From assembly GCF_016908635.1 (NCBI RefSeq), contig NZ_JAFBEG010000005.1:98542-162541 (forward strand): DNA of 64,000 nt. The letters are read 5' to 3'. Below, one piece after another: positions 54,618 to 63,065 of this stretch (positions are counted from its first letter, which is position 1; each line of letters begins with the position of its first letter). The position numbers and the translations under genes were made by a program. Source of the stretch: Sporohalobacter salinus. GTDB taxonomy: Bacteria; Bacillota; Halanaerobiia; Halobacteroidales; Acetohalobiaceae. Under the pieces are notes generated by a model. It was not told where the DNA came from, did no database searches, and was given only the letters and a program-made list of their open reading frames with translations.

Positions 54618-54968
54618 TTACTCTTTCGGTCGAAAGATAGCAGCCATTAAGAATCCAATTACTATTGAAGCACTGATTCCAACACTGCCTAATTCTAAAA
54701 TTCCGGAAAAAAGACCAAGAAATCCATCTTGATCAATTTCTGATAATACTCCTTTAGTCACTACATGTCCAAAATTAATAACCAAAGCTGTCACTCCCGC
54801 ACCAGCAAAATCAATTAAAGGCTGAAATAAATCTAAACCAGTTAAAATGGCTCCTAATATTACTAAACTAACTAATAAATGAGCCGGTGTATAATTAGTA
54901 TAATCTAAAAATAGTTGACCTACACCACAAATTAAACCACCGACTAAAAAGGCCGTCAAATAATTCAT
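54618..54968 (-). CDS. spoVAEB: Stage V sporulation protein AEb
   Basis: A small membrane protein of the dipicolinate channel, with about four helices. NYLTAFLVGGLICGVGQLFLDYTNYTPAHLLV and FAGAGVTALVINFGHVVTKGVL are family hallmarks. A longer form (to 55013) would overlap spoVAD by 32 nt and adds a hydrophilic stretch not present in the family. The ATG at 54966-54968 gives exactly 116 residues, as in B. subtilis. It is related to SpoVAC. Confidence 0.95.
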   Translation of the reverse strand: MNYLTAFLVGGLICGVGQLFLDYTNYTPAHLLVSLVILGAILTGLDLFQPLIDFAGAGVTALVINFGHVVTKGVLSEIDQDGFLGLFSGILELGSVGISASIVIGFLMAAIFRPKE

Positions 54969-54981
54969 TATCCATTTGCCC

Positions 54982-56070
54982 TCACTTTTTACTGCTATTA
55001 TTTTCAGACTCATTCTTCTGTGATTTTCCCTTGGTTTCTAAACTTCCAATTGCATCACTCTTTGACTTGTTCTCAATAACTACCCCGTGTGCAATACAGG
55101 GAATAGAATCTCCTTGTAAAGAAGTTAAAGGATTTAATAATGCTCCCGTAGCTACTACTAAGATTCGACTGAAGTTTCCTATATTAAGATATGGGAAAAG
55201 ATAGGATGCCGTTACTACTGCTGAACAAGCACATCCACTACCACCAGCCCCAACATTCTGATCAGAATTATATAGCATTAAACCACAATCATCATGAGTA
55301 TCTGCTATGTCTACTCCTTTTTCCTCCAGTAATTCTGTTAATAATTTGCTTCCAACTTCAGCTAGATCACCTGTTACAATTAAATCATAATCATTCGGGG
55401 TACGTTTAGTATCTTCTAAATGCTGCAAAATAGTATCAGCTGCTGCTGGAGCCATGGCTGAACCCATATCGCGAGGATCTTTCACTCCTAAATCTACCAC
55501 CTGACCAGGCGTTGCTTCGGTAATTATTGGACCAAATCCATCTCTAGATAGTATCATAGCTCCTGTACCAGTAGCAGTCCACTGCTTATAAGGCGGATAT
55601 TTATCACCATATTCATTAGGCGTTCTATATTGGCGTTCAGCACTCTGATAATGACTAGAAGTGAAATTTATTACTCGATCTCCAAAACCACCGTCTATTA
55701 AAGTAGCTCCTAAAATCAATCCTTCTGATAATGTAGAACAAGCACCATAGATACCAAAATAAGGTACCGGAAACTTTAAAGCAGCAAAATTAGAAGTTAC
55801 TACTTGGTTCAATAAATCGCCGCCCACTAAGTAATCTATTTTATCAGGACTTAATCTAGCTTTTCGTAAGAGAAGATCAATGTTTTCCTTAGTCATCTTC
55901 CGTTCAGCTCTCTCCCACGTATCCTGCTGATAATAGGAGTCTTCTAATACTTTATCAAAGTATTCTCCCAGAGGGCCATCTCCTTCTTTAGGCCCTGCAA
56001 TAGCAGAAGAAGATATAATTTTAGGCTGAGATTCAAAGCTAATTGTCTGTTCTCCAATTAATTTATTCAT
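54982..56070 (-). CDS. spoVAD: Stage V sporulation protein AD
   Basis: SpoVAD is a thiolase-fold protein that binds dipicolinic acid for uptake into the forespore. GIYGACSTLSEGLILGATLIDGG holds the former thiolase nucleophile region, and GSGCACSAVVTASYLFPYL, DLGVKDPRDMGSAMAPAA and VSPDK-like helices follow. After the usual end (about residue 335) there is a polar tail rich in S, K, N and E, which is not typical. It lies between spoVAC and spoVAEb. Confidence 0.96.
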   Translation of the reverse strand: MNKLIGEQTISFESQPKIISSSAIAGPKEGDGPLGEYFDKVLEDSYYQQDTWERAERKMTKENIDLLLRKARLSPDKIDYLVGGDLLNQVVTSNFAALKFPVPYFGIYGACSTLSEGLILGATLIDGGFGDRVINFTSSHYQSAERQYRTPNEYGDKYPPYKQWTATGTGAMILSRDGFGPIITEATPGQVVDLGVKDPRDMGSAMAPAAADTILQHLEDTKRTPNDYDLIVTGDLAEVGSKLLTELLEEKGVDIADTHDDCGLMLYNSDQNVGAGGSGCACSAVVTASYLFPYLNIGNFSRILVVATGALLNPLTSLQGDSIPCIAHGVVIENKSKSDAIGSLETKGKSQKNESENNSSKK

Positions 56071-56094
56071 TTACGGCTGCCTCCAATGAAATAA

Positions 56095-56541
56095 TTAAGC
56101 AAAGATTAATTTGATTAAACCAATTGCAAAACCTGATAACATAGCATAAGTTAATACTGGACCTGCAATATTATACATTTTAGCTCCTAATCCTAAAACA
56201 TATCCATCTTGTTTATATTCCATAGCCGGAGCCACTATAGCATTAGCAAAACCGGTAATTGGTACTATTGTTCCTGCTCCAGCATATTGAGCGATACTAT
56301 CATAAACACCAAGCCCAGTTAATAAACCACCAATAAAGATCATACTAACGCTCATTAACGCCCCTGCTTCATTCAAGGGCAGACCCTGAGCAGTTAAAAG
56401 TTTAATAATTAACTCCCCAAGAACACAGATTAAACCTCCGATTATATAAGCAGAAATAAAATTTTTAAATTTTGATTGAGAAGGATGGGCCTTTTTAACT
56501 AATTTCTTATACTCTTTAGAATTCTTATTAATATCGGCCAC
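56095..56541 (-). CDS. spoVAC: Stage V sporulation protein AC
   Basis: SpoVAC is a mechanosensitive channel-like subunit that mediates dipicolinate movement. It has a basic N-terminal segment (KEYKKLVKKAHPSQSKFKNF) and four membrane helices, with FIGGLLTGLGVYDSIAQYAGAGTIVPITGFANAIVAPAMEY as the family core (shared with SpoVAEb). The 148-residue length is standard. Confidence 0.96.
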   Translation of the reverse strand: MADINKNSKEYKKLVKKAHPSQSKFKNFISAYIIGGLICVLGELIIKLLTAQGLPLNEAGALMSVSMIFIGGLLTGLGVYDSIAQYAGAGTIVPITGFANAIVAPAMEYKQDGYVLGLGAKMYNIAGPVLTYAMLSGFAIGLIKLIFA

Positions 56542-56588
56542 TATTAGTCACCTCACATTTAATTTTAACCTAAAGTAATAATTACTAT

Positions 56589-56816
56589 TCAGAACTTAAA
56601 ATCAAAATCTAACTTAACATAAGAAACTTGTTTAGTAAAAAAATCATGATGCGGGTTATAATTTTTTTCTATCTTATACTCATTAAAAACTTTTTCAGCT
56701 CCCGGTGATAACTCTGGTTCTAAAAGACTACTATTTACTAACATCCAAGATAAAACTGCCAAAGTAAGCAAAATGATAATAGTTAGAATAGCAAATAGAT
56801 TCTTTTCGCTTAACAT
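56589..56816 (-). CDS. Small membrane protein heading the spoVA operon, unknown function
   Basis: A 75-residue protein with one N-terminal membrane helix (about 7-29) and a polar outer part (PELSPGAEKVFNEYKIEKNYNPHHDFFTKQ) ending in DFDFKF. It occupies the place of spoVAA and spoVAB, which are absent. It is preceded by GGGGAG and lies first after the sigma-G-like promoter. I do not recognise the family. Location implies forespore expression, and the orientation of the helix suggests that most of the protein faces outward. Confidence 0.65.
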   Translation of the reverse strand: MLSEKNLFAILTIIILLTLAVLSWMLVNSSLLEPELSPGAEKVFNEYKIEKNYNPHHDFFTKQVSYVKLDFDFKF

Positions 56817-56858
56817 TTAAAAACCACTCCCCTTGGCTGATTAATCTATCTTTAAAGT

Positions 56859-56889
56859 TATTATGTTCCGTATAATAACTTTTAATTCA
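56859..56889 (-). promoter_or_regulatory. Sigma-G/F-type promoter of the spoVA operon
   Basis: TGAATT (56884-56889), an 18-nt spacer and CATAATA (56859-56865) on the minus strand fit the forespore pattern gHATR-N17/18-CATWMTA with one -35 mismatch. RNA would start near 56852, 35 nt before the first gene. Confidence 0.6.
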
Positions 56890-56892
56890 ATT

Positions 56893-56927
56893 CCAAAATA
56901 AAAAGCTACAGGAAAATCCTGTAGCTT
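56893..56927 (-). terminator. Intrinsic terminator after sigF
   Basis: AAGCTACAGGA and TCCTGTAGCTT (56903-56927) form an 11-bp stem with a 3-nt loop, followed by TTTATTTTGG on the minus strand. It separates the spoIIA-sigF unit from spoVA. Confidence 0.85.
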
Positions 56928-56952
56928 AAATCAAAAAATTAATTTATGATTT

Positions 56953-57717
56953 TCAATCTAATCCTTCACGCACTTTATTTATAATCTTTCTTTCCAATCT
57001 GGACACTTGTACTTGTGATACACCTATTTTCTCTGCTACTTCTTGTTGAGTTTTTTCATCAAAAAAACGCAGCTTCAAAATTAATCTTTCTCTATTTTTT
57101 AGATCATTGATTACCTCACGTAGAGCCATTCTATCAAGTTCCCGTTTCTGACCTTCACTACTAGCAGCTATTTGATCTACTAATTCTATTGAACTCCCTT
57201 CATCTTCATAAACTGATGAATAAATTGAAGTCGGTTCTCGGACTGCTTCTAAAGCATTCACAATTTCTTCTTTATTTTCATCCATTTCCTCAGCAATCTC
57301 TTGAATAGTCGGCTCTCTATTTAATCTAGCAGTTAACATCTCTTTAACTTCATTTACTCTATGTGCTCTTCTCTTTAATGAACGGCTAACTTTAATAGCA
57401 TCATCATCTCTTAAAAATCGCTTGATTTCGCCAATTATTAATGGAACTGCATAAGTAGAAAATTTAACATCTCGATCTAAATCAAACCGCTCTATTGCTT
57501 TCAATAAGCCGATACTTCCAATTTGAAATAATTCTTCATAATCATAATTTTTATTTGCAAATCTATGGGCTACTTTCAATACTAACTTCACATTATGATT
57601 AACTAATTTATTCTTAGCTTCTTGATCGCCAGCCTGAGCTTTCTTCAATAATGCTTTTGTTTCTTCTTCGGATAAAAGATCTTTTTGAGGAAGATCAAGG
57701 CTATTGCTATTCTTCAT
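56953..57717 (-). CDS. sigF: Forespore sigma factor SigF
   Basis: SigF is the first forespore-specific sigma factor. Region 2 includes NHNVKLVLKVAHRFANKNYDYEELFQIGSIGLLKAIERFD and FSTYAVPLIIGEIKRFLRDDD; region 4 HTH is TQQEVAEKIGVSQVQVSRLERKI. The length is 254. It is 13 nt downstream of spoIIAB, whose product holds it inactive until SpoIIAA releases it. Confidence 0.97.
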   Translation of the reverse strand: MKNSNSLDLPQKDLLSEEETKALLKKAQAGDQEAKNKLVNHNVKLVLKVAHRFANKNYDYEELFQIGSIGLLKAIERFDLDRDVKFSTYAVPLIIGEIKRFLRDDDAIKVSRSLKRRAHRVNEVKEMLTARLNREPTIQEIAEEMDENKEEIVNALEAVREPTSIYSSVYEDEGSSIELVDQIAASSEGQKRELDRMALREVINDLKNRERLILKLRFFDEKTQQEVAEKIGVSQVQVSRLERKIINKVREGLD

Positions 57718-57729
57718 AAGATTCCGCCC

Positions 57730-58161
57730 CTAATTAGCTTTCTTTTCTGTCTTCTCTGGACTTGTCACCATTCTTACTTTCGTACCCTGCTCTAATTCTG
57801 AATCGATACTCAATTCATCCATAAAAGAATCAATAAATACTAAACCTAATCCCATTCTATCGGCTGTAGTATAGGAAGGTTCACAGGCTTGTTCAATATT
57901 TGATATTCCTTGTCCTGAATCTTCAACTTCAATAATTAGTTTATCACCGTCAATCTCTAGATTAATTCCAATAGTACCTCCTTTTTCTTGATAGCCATGA
58001 ATAATTGCATTTGATACTGCTTCAGAAACCGCTACTTTAATTTCTTCAATCTCTGAAATAGTAAAATCCAGCTGGGCTGCAAACGAAGCTACTGTAACTC
58101 TAGCCAAGCCGATATTATCAGAAATACTTTTTAGTTCCAACCTGGCATTATTCTTACTCAA
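57730..58161 (-). CDS. spoIIAB: Anti-sigma-F factor and kinase SpoIIAB
   Basis: SpoIIAB is a GHKL-fold serine kinase that binds SigF and phosphorylates SpoIIAA. The ATP site shows AVSEAVSNAIIHGYQ (N box), EDSGQGI (G1) and MGLGLVFIDSFMDE (G2). The 143-residue length is standard. It lies between spoIIAA and sigF with short gaps. Confidence 0.97.
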   Translation of the reverse strand: MSKNNARLELKSISDNIGLARVTVASFAAQLDFTISEIEEIKVAVSEAVSNAIIHGYQEKGGTIGINLEIDGDKLIIEVEDSGQGISNIEQACEPSYTTADRMGLGLVFIDSFMDELSIDSELEQGTKVRMVTSPEKTEKKAN

Positions 58162-58184
58162 TCTAATTACCTCCTTAAAGTTTT

Positions 58185-58523
58185 TTAAACTGCTTGTAAA
58201 GCTTCCTGTTCATCAGTAAATACATCAACTATATTTAAAACTCCTGATAATTTAAATACCTGCTTAATGGAATCATTAACATTAATGATTTTTAATTTTC
58301 CTCCATGATTGCTTATCTGTTTATATCTCCCAATAATAAAGCCTAATCCGGAACTATCAATAAAATCAACCTTCTTCAAGTTAAGAATCATATTCTGGAT
58401 TCCCAATTCTCCAGTCAGCCTTTCTTCAATTCGCTCACGCAAAGTATCAACTGTATGTAAATCCAGATCACCATCAATTCTAACTATCAGATTCACTCCT
58501 ATTCTCTCTATTTCTAATTCCAC
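58185..58523 (-). CDS. spoIIAA: Anti-sigma-F factor antagonist SpoIIAA
   Basis: This STAS-domain protein, when dephosphorylated by SpoIIE, attacks the SpoIIAB-SigF complex. Ser58 in VDFIDSSGLGFIIGRYK is the phosphorylation site, identical in position to B. subtilis. The start codon is GTG (58521-58523), 9 nt after GGAGG. First gene of the sigF operon. Confidence 0.97.
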   Translation of the reverse strand: MELEIERIGVNLIVRIDGDLDLHTVDTLRERIEERLTGELGIQNMILNLKKVDFIDSSGLGFIIGRYKQISNHGGKLKIINVNDSIKQVFKLSGVLNIVDVFTDEQEALQAV

Positions 58524-58572
58524 TAGCCTAAACCTCCTTACTTAAAAGACTACTTTATCATTTATTAAAATA

Positions 58573-58600
58573 ATTTCACGCCTAATTCATATTCTCCTGC
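58573..58600 (-). promoter_or_regulatory. Candidate sigma-H promoter of spoIIAA-spoIIAB-sigF
   Basis: GCAGGAGAA (58592-58600), a 12-nt spacer and GTGAAAT (58573-58579) fit RnAGGAwWW-N11/12-RnnGAAT with one mismatch in each box. B. subtilis spoIIA is sigma-H-dependent, which supports the call. No clear Spo0A box was found. Confidence 0.5.
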
Positions 58601-58653
58601 ATTTTTTCCAAAATTTTCAAGAAAATTTATTATTTATATTTAAACTACTTAAA

Positions 58654-59847
58654 TTAATTAAAGACATTAACTATGTTTAATAAAAATTTCTTAAGTAGCT
58701 GAATCATAATTTGAATAATATTTCCCTTCTGTACTTCCCGATTAGCCACCAAATCTACACTAGCTATCTTTTCTCCATTGGATAATACTCTCAATTCTCC
58801 AATTTTTTCTCCTTTCTTTATAGGAGCAGTTAAATCTTTCTTAACTAAGATCTGACGTTTCAAATTATCCTGATTTCCTTTAATCACAGCAGCAGTCAAA
58901 TCCTTTTTGGCAATTGCTTCAACTTTAGGATCCTTCCCTTTATAAATTTCTACTGCATCAATAACAGTTTCACCTTGCGTAATTACTGGAATTGAACGAT
59001 AAATACTAAAACCATAAGAAAGTAATTCCCCAGCTTCTTCAAACCGAGTATCTGAAGTTTCCCCCTTCATAACCACAGCTATAAATCTCATTCCCTTACG
59101 TTCAGCAGTTGCTGCAACTCCATAGCCCGCTTCACTAGTATAACCAGTCTTTAGACCATCTGCCCCTTTATAAAACCTAACTAGATTATTTGTATTTCGT
59201 AAAAAGGAATCTCCATCACGTAAATGATCAATCCAGATTTTAGTATATTTAAGCACTTGAGGATAATTAGTTACTAACTCCCTTGACATAATAGCTACAT
59301 CATGAGCACTAGTATAATTTCCCCGTTCATCAGAATTGTTAGCAGGTAATCCATTAGTATTAATAAAATAAGTATCATCTAAGCCCAACTCTTCTGCCTT
59401 TTTATTCATAGCATTAACAAAAGCTTCTTCTGTCCCATAGAGATGTTCAGCTACTGCTACACAGGCATCATTCGCTGAAACAATAGCAATTGCTTTAATC
59501 ATCTCTTCTAACTTCATCTCTTCACCTGGTTCTAACCAAATTTGTGAACCGCCCATCTCAGCAGCACGTTCACTAGTAGTTACAACCTCACCCAATTCTG
59601 CCTTCCCCTCATCAATAGCTTCCATAGTTAATAATAAAGTCATTGTTTTTGTAATACTAGCTGGGGGCAACTCTTCATGAGCATTCTTCTCATAAATAAT
59701 TCTTCCAGAATTGGCCTCCATCAATACTGCTGACTTGGCTTCTAAATCAAATTCAGGGTCAGGTAATTCTTTAGCAGACAAAGTAAGAGAAAATGACAAA
59801 CAGAGCAGGAAAGTTACTAAAATAATAGATATTCCACGTCTCAGCAC
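58654..59847 (-). CDS. dacF: D-alanyl-D-alanine carboxypeptidase DacF
   Basis: This S11-family enzyme has a signal peptide (1-25), Ser64-x-x-Lys67 (SITK), SAN (124-126) and KTG (233-235), then a PBP5-like C-terminal domain ending in an amphipathic helix. Its place directly before spoIIAA matches B. subtilis dacF, which with dacB sets cortex cross-linking. The start is GTG, 8 nt after GGGGG. It is clearly paralogous to the enzyme at 32.7 kb. Confidence 0.95.
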   Translation of the reverse strand: MLRRGISIILVTFLLCLSFSLTLSAKELPDPEFDLEAKSAVLMEANSGRIIYEKNAHEELPPASITKTMTLLLTMEAIDEGKAELGEVVTTSERAAEMGGSQIWLEPGEEMKLEEMIKAIAIVSANDACVAVAEHLYGTEEAFVNAMNKKAEELGLDDTYFINTNGLPANNSDERGNYTSAHDVAIMSRELVTNYPQVLKYTKIWIDHLRDGDSFLRNTNNLVRFYKGADGLKTGYTSEAGYGVAATAERKGMRFIAVVMKGETSDTRFEEAGELLSYGFSIYRSIPVITQGETVIDAVEIYKGKDPKVEAIAKKDLTAAVIKGNQDNLKRQILVKKDLTAPIKKGEKIGELRVLSNGEKIASVDLVANREVQKGNIIQIMIQLLKKFLLNIVNVFN

Positions 59848-59936
59848 TTTACTTTCCCCCTTTAGATATCTATAATATTATTTAAATATTATTAATAGTT
59901 ATATGAAAGTATTCTTAGTAAAAGGAGGAAAAGAAT

Positions 59937-59965
59937 TTGTTTTTCAGCAGTAAAACTGTTATTAT
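59937..59965 (+). promoter_or_regulatory. Putative sigma-A promoter of rtcB
   Basis: TTGTTT (59937-59942), a 17-nt spacer and TATTAT (59960-59965). It lies in the 147-nt divergent gap with dacF. The -35 box is weak. Confidence 0.45.
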
Positions 59966-59994
59966 ATTAAAGTGCTATAAAGGAGAGGGATAAA

Positions 59995-61344
59995 ATGAAG
60001 TATTATAAATTTAAACCAGAAGGCAATAGAAAATGTGAAGTGAAAGTCTTTGCAGATCAGAACATCTATAATCAAATTGAAGAAACTGCTCTAAAACAGT
60101 TATTTAACGCTGCTAAGTTACCTGGAATTACTGGAGTTGTAGGTCTACCTGATATCCATCAAGGTTACGGCTTACCAATTGGTGGAGTAATGGCTTCTAA
60201 TTTAGATAACGGTATTGTCTCTCCAGGAGCTGTAGGCTTTGATATCAATTGTGGTGTCCGATTACTTACTAGCAAACTAGATCATTCAGAAGTCAAAAAT
60301 CAACTAGATAACCTAATTGAAAAGATCAAACGAACAATTCCTGCTGGTCTAGGAAAAAATTCAAAATTCAACTTCAATAATTCTGAATTTAAAAAAATTG
60401 TAGAAAGAGGAATCCCTTTTACTGTTAATGAGTTAGGTTTAGGACTTCCCCAAGATATCTATAACACCGAAGAAAAAGGTCAAATCAAAAATGCTGATCT
60501 AAATCAAGTCTCTAATAAAGCAATTAAACGTGGTAAAACACAATTAGGAACTCTAGGCTCAGGTAATCATTTTATTGAAATTCAATCTGTTGAAAAGATT
60601 TTCTCTGATAGCCAAACCCAGTTAAGAGAGAACCAGATTCTTTTTATGATTCATACTGGCTCCCGAGGCTTTGGCCATCAGATTGCTCAAAACTATATTA
60701 ATCTAGCCAAAGAAAATAATTATAAATATGATTTTGATCTTCCAAGTAAAAACTTAGCTTCCTTTCCTATTAATTCAACAGAAGCAAATAACTATTTACA
60801 AGCTATGGCCTGTGGAGCTAATTTTGCCTTTGCCAATAGACAAATAATTACTTATCAGCTGCGTGAAATCTTATCAGACTTCTTTCAAACAGAAAGAAAC
60901 CAATTCCAACAATATTATGGGCTGGCCCATAATATTGTTAAGCAAGAAAAACATCAAATTAATAACCAAGAAGAAACACTTTTAGTACATCGCAAAGGTG
61001 CAACTAAACTCACCAACAAAACAGCATTAATTCCAGGTTCTATGGGAACCAACAGTTATATAGTTAAACCTAAAGAAAAACAAACAATCAGAAATTCCTT
61101 TGCTTCAGTAGCCCACGGCGCAGGAAGAAAAATGAGCCGAAGGGCAGCAAAACAGAATATAAACCACTGCGATCATTTAACTAGTTTAGGAAAAGTCAAA
61201 TGTGTCTGCAGTAGCAATAATAATTTACTAGATGAATCTCCTTTAGCCTATAAAGACATTAACCAAGTCATTGCAGCTTTAACTAAAACCGGATTAGCTC
61301 AACCTATAGCAAAATTAAAGCCACTTGCTGTATTAAAAGGTTAA
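59995..61344 (+). CDS. rtcB: RNA ligase RtcB
   Basis: RtcB joins 2',3'-cyclic phosphate or 3'-phosphate ends to 5'-OH ends of RNA with GTP and Mn2+. Metal ligands lie in GAVGFDINCGVRLL (Asp83, Cys86), GSGNHFIEI and HTGSRGFGHQ; HNIVKQE, PGSMGTNSYIV and the guanylylated His of SVAHGAGRKMSR are all present. At 449 residues it is complete. It is the only plus-strand gene, with an AAAGGAGAGG site. No archease or RtcA/RtcR gene is nearby. Confidence 0.97.
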   Translation: MKYYKFKPEGNRKCEVKVFADQNIYNQIEETALKQLFNAAKLPGITGVVGLPDIHQGYGLPIGGVMASNLDNGIVSPGAVGFDINCGVRLLTSKLDHSEVKNQLDNLIEKIKRTIPAGLGKNSKFNFNNSEFKKIVERGIPFTVNELGLGLPQDIYNTEEKGQIKNADLNQVSNKAIKRGKTQLGTLGSGNHFIEIQSVEKIFSDSQTQLRENQILFMIHTGSRGFGHQIAQNYINLAKENNYKYDFDLPSKNLASFPINSTEANNYLQAMACGANFAFANRQIITYQLREILSDFFQTERNQFQQYYGLAHNIVKQEKHQINNQEETLLVHRKGATKLTNKTALIPGSMGTNSYIVKPKEKQTIRNSFASVAHGAGRKMSRRAAKQNINHCDHLTSLGKVKCVCSSNNNLLDESPLAYKDINQVIAALTKTGLAQPIAKLKPLAVLKG

Positions 61345-61356
61345 GGATGTTACTCT

Positions 61357-61524
61357 TTAAGACTGATCTTTCATAAAGCTAACAATCCATTCATCTAATT
61401 TTTGACTTTTTTCAACTACAGAACTATCAGTAAACTCCTTCCCTCGTTCAACCAATTGACATATATCATTCTTCATCCTAGTCATTTCATCACTGAAACT
61501 TTGAGAATTATCAAGATTAAGCAC
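61357..61524 (-). CDS. Spo0E-like sporulation regulator
   Basis: A 55-residue protein with the Spo0E pattern: MKNDICQLVERGKEFTDSSVVEKSQKLDEWIVSFMK, where SQKLD is the signature motif of aspartyl-phosphate phosphatases that dephosphorylate Spo0A-P. The frame is open 11 codons further up but runs through the AAGGAGG site. GTG at 61522-61524, 9 nt after it, gives the usual Spo0E length. It is convergent with rtcB, 12 nt away. The 236 nt upstream show no other gene. Confidence 0.8.
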   Translation of the reverse strand: MLNLDNSQSFSDEMTRMKNDICQLVERGKEFTDSSVVEKSQKLDEWIVSFMKDQS

Positions 61525-61760
61525 TATTCCTACCCTCCTTCTATTAATCTGTATCATATAATATTCAAAATTTATTATAATTTCCTTACCCTTTGAATAA
61601 TAACCGCTACCTTAATTATCTTTTATAGGTGAATACCAAATCTCCTTCATAAATAAGTAAAAAAATAAATTTTTTTCCAGAAAGGAGGAAGACCTCTATC
61701 ACTAAATCTTATGTAATTATAGAAATAATACTCAATTCCAATTAAACTAAAAAGTATCCT

Positions 61761-63065
61761 TTATTCTATAATCTCATAAATTAATTTATTATTCTCTGAT
61801 TCTTTATCAATAATAGTATAAGCTTGTTGGATCCGATTTTTAATATCTTTTAAATTATTGTCATCATTTATATAGAGAGTAGCTAATGTATCTTCGGGAT
61901 TAACTTTATCTCCTACTTTAGACTTTACTGTTACTCCCACAGCTAAATCAATATCATCCTCTTTAGTCTCTCTGCCGGCTCCTAACATCATAGCAGCTAA
62001 TCCAACTTCTTCTGCATCAATCCTTTCTATATACCCCTTCTTCTGAGCTTTTATTTCTATCTTCTTTTTGGCAGTTGGTAATAGACTTAAATCATCTATT
62101 ACTTTAGGATTACCACCTTGGGCAGAAATTAATTCCTTAAACTTCTCTAAAGCAGCTCTACTATTTAAAACCTCTTCAAGACGCTTTCTACCTTCTGCTT
62201 CGGTCTGGACTATTCCAGCTAATTTCAACATCTGTGTTCCTAATGTAAAACATAACTCAATCAAATCTTCAGGGCCTTCTCCACGTAGAGTTTTAACTGC
62301 CTCTCTTACCTCTAATGCATTACCGACTGCCTGTCCAAGTGGTTGATCCATATTAGAAATAACAGCAACCGTTTGACAATCTACCTCTTTACCTATTTCT
62401 ACCATAGATTCAGCTAATTTTTTTGCTTCCTCATAGGTCTTCATAAAAGCCCCACTACCAACTTTAACATCCAAAACAATATTTTCAGATCCAGCAGCTA
62501 TCTTTTTACTCATAATACTACTAGCAATTAATGGAATCGAATCTACAGTAGCCGTTACATCTCGCAAAGAATAAAGTTTTTTATCAGCTGGAGCTAAATT
62601 TTTAGTTTGACCAGCTACAGCTACCTGTAGTCTATTTACATTGTTTATAAATTTCTCTAAGGAAAGCGAAGTATCAAAACCAGGAATTGCCTCTAATTTA
62701 TCTATTGTTCCTCCAGTATGACCTAAGCCTCTTCCAGACATCTTAGCTACTGATACTCCCGCTGCTGCTACTAATGGTGCCAAAACTAATGTTGTTGTAT
62801 CTCCAACGCCTCCAGTACTATGTTTATCAACTTTAACTCCATTTATTGGGCTTAAATCAATTCGTTCACCTGAATCAGCCATAGCCATAGTTAGATCTGC
62901 AGTTTCTCGCCTATTCATACCCTGAAAGAAAACAGCCATTGTCCAGACTGCTAACTGATAATCTGGCAGTCTACCTGCTGTATACTCTTTAATTAAGAAT
63001 TCTATTTCATCTGTAGATAACTCTTTACCATTACGTTTCTTTAAAATAATATCATAGGCCCTCAT
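61761..63065 (-). CDS. pdp: Pyrimidine-nucleoside phosphorylase
   Basis: This enzyme cleaves thymidine and uridine to base and (deoxy)ribose-1-phosphate. KMSGRGLGHTGGTIDKLEAI is the diagnostic signature. DKHSTGGVGDTTTLVLAPLVAAAG forms the phosphate site and the C-terminal domain has KKGYIERIDAEEVG. The 434-residue length is typical. It overlaps the purine phosphorylase by one base, as in the pupG-pdp salvage operon of Bacillus. Confidence 0.97.
   Translation of the reverse strand: MRAYDIILKKRNGKELSTDEIEFLIKEYTAGRLPDYQLAVWTMAVFFQGMNRRETADLTMAMADSGERIDLSPINGVKVDKHSTGGVGDTTTLVLAPLVAAAGVSVAKMSGRGLGHTGGTIDKLEAIPGFDTSLSLEKFINNVNRLQVAVAGQTKNLAPADKKLYSLRDVTATVDSIPLIASSIMSKKIAAGSENIVLDVKVGSGAFMKTYEEAKKLAESMVEIGKEVDCQTVAVISNMDQPLGQAVGNALEVREAVKTLRGEGPEDLIELCFTLGTQMLKLAGIVQTEAEGRKRLEEVLNSRAALEKFKELISAQGGNPKVIDDLSLLPTAKKKIEIKAQKKGYIERIDAEEVGLAAMMLGAGRETKEDDIDLAVGVTVKSKVGDKVNPEDTLATLYINDDNNLKDIKNRIQQAYTIIDKESENNKLIYEIIE

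Noticed and set aside
59848..59936. Sigma-F/G promoter of dacF
   Set aside because: A GAATA-N16-AATAATA pattern is present, but the spacing is short, the -10 lacks its leading C, and the region is nearly pure A+T, so the match is not convincing.
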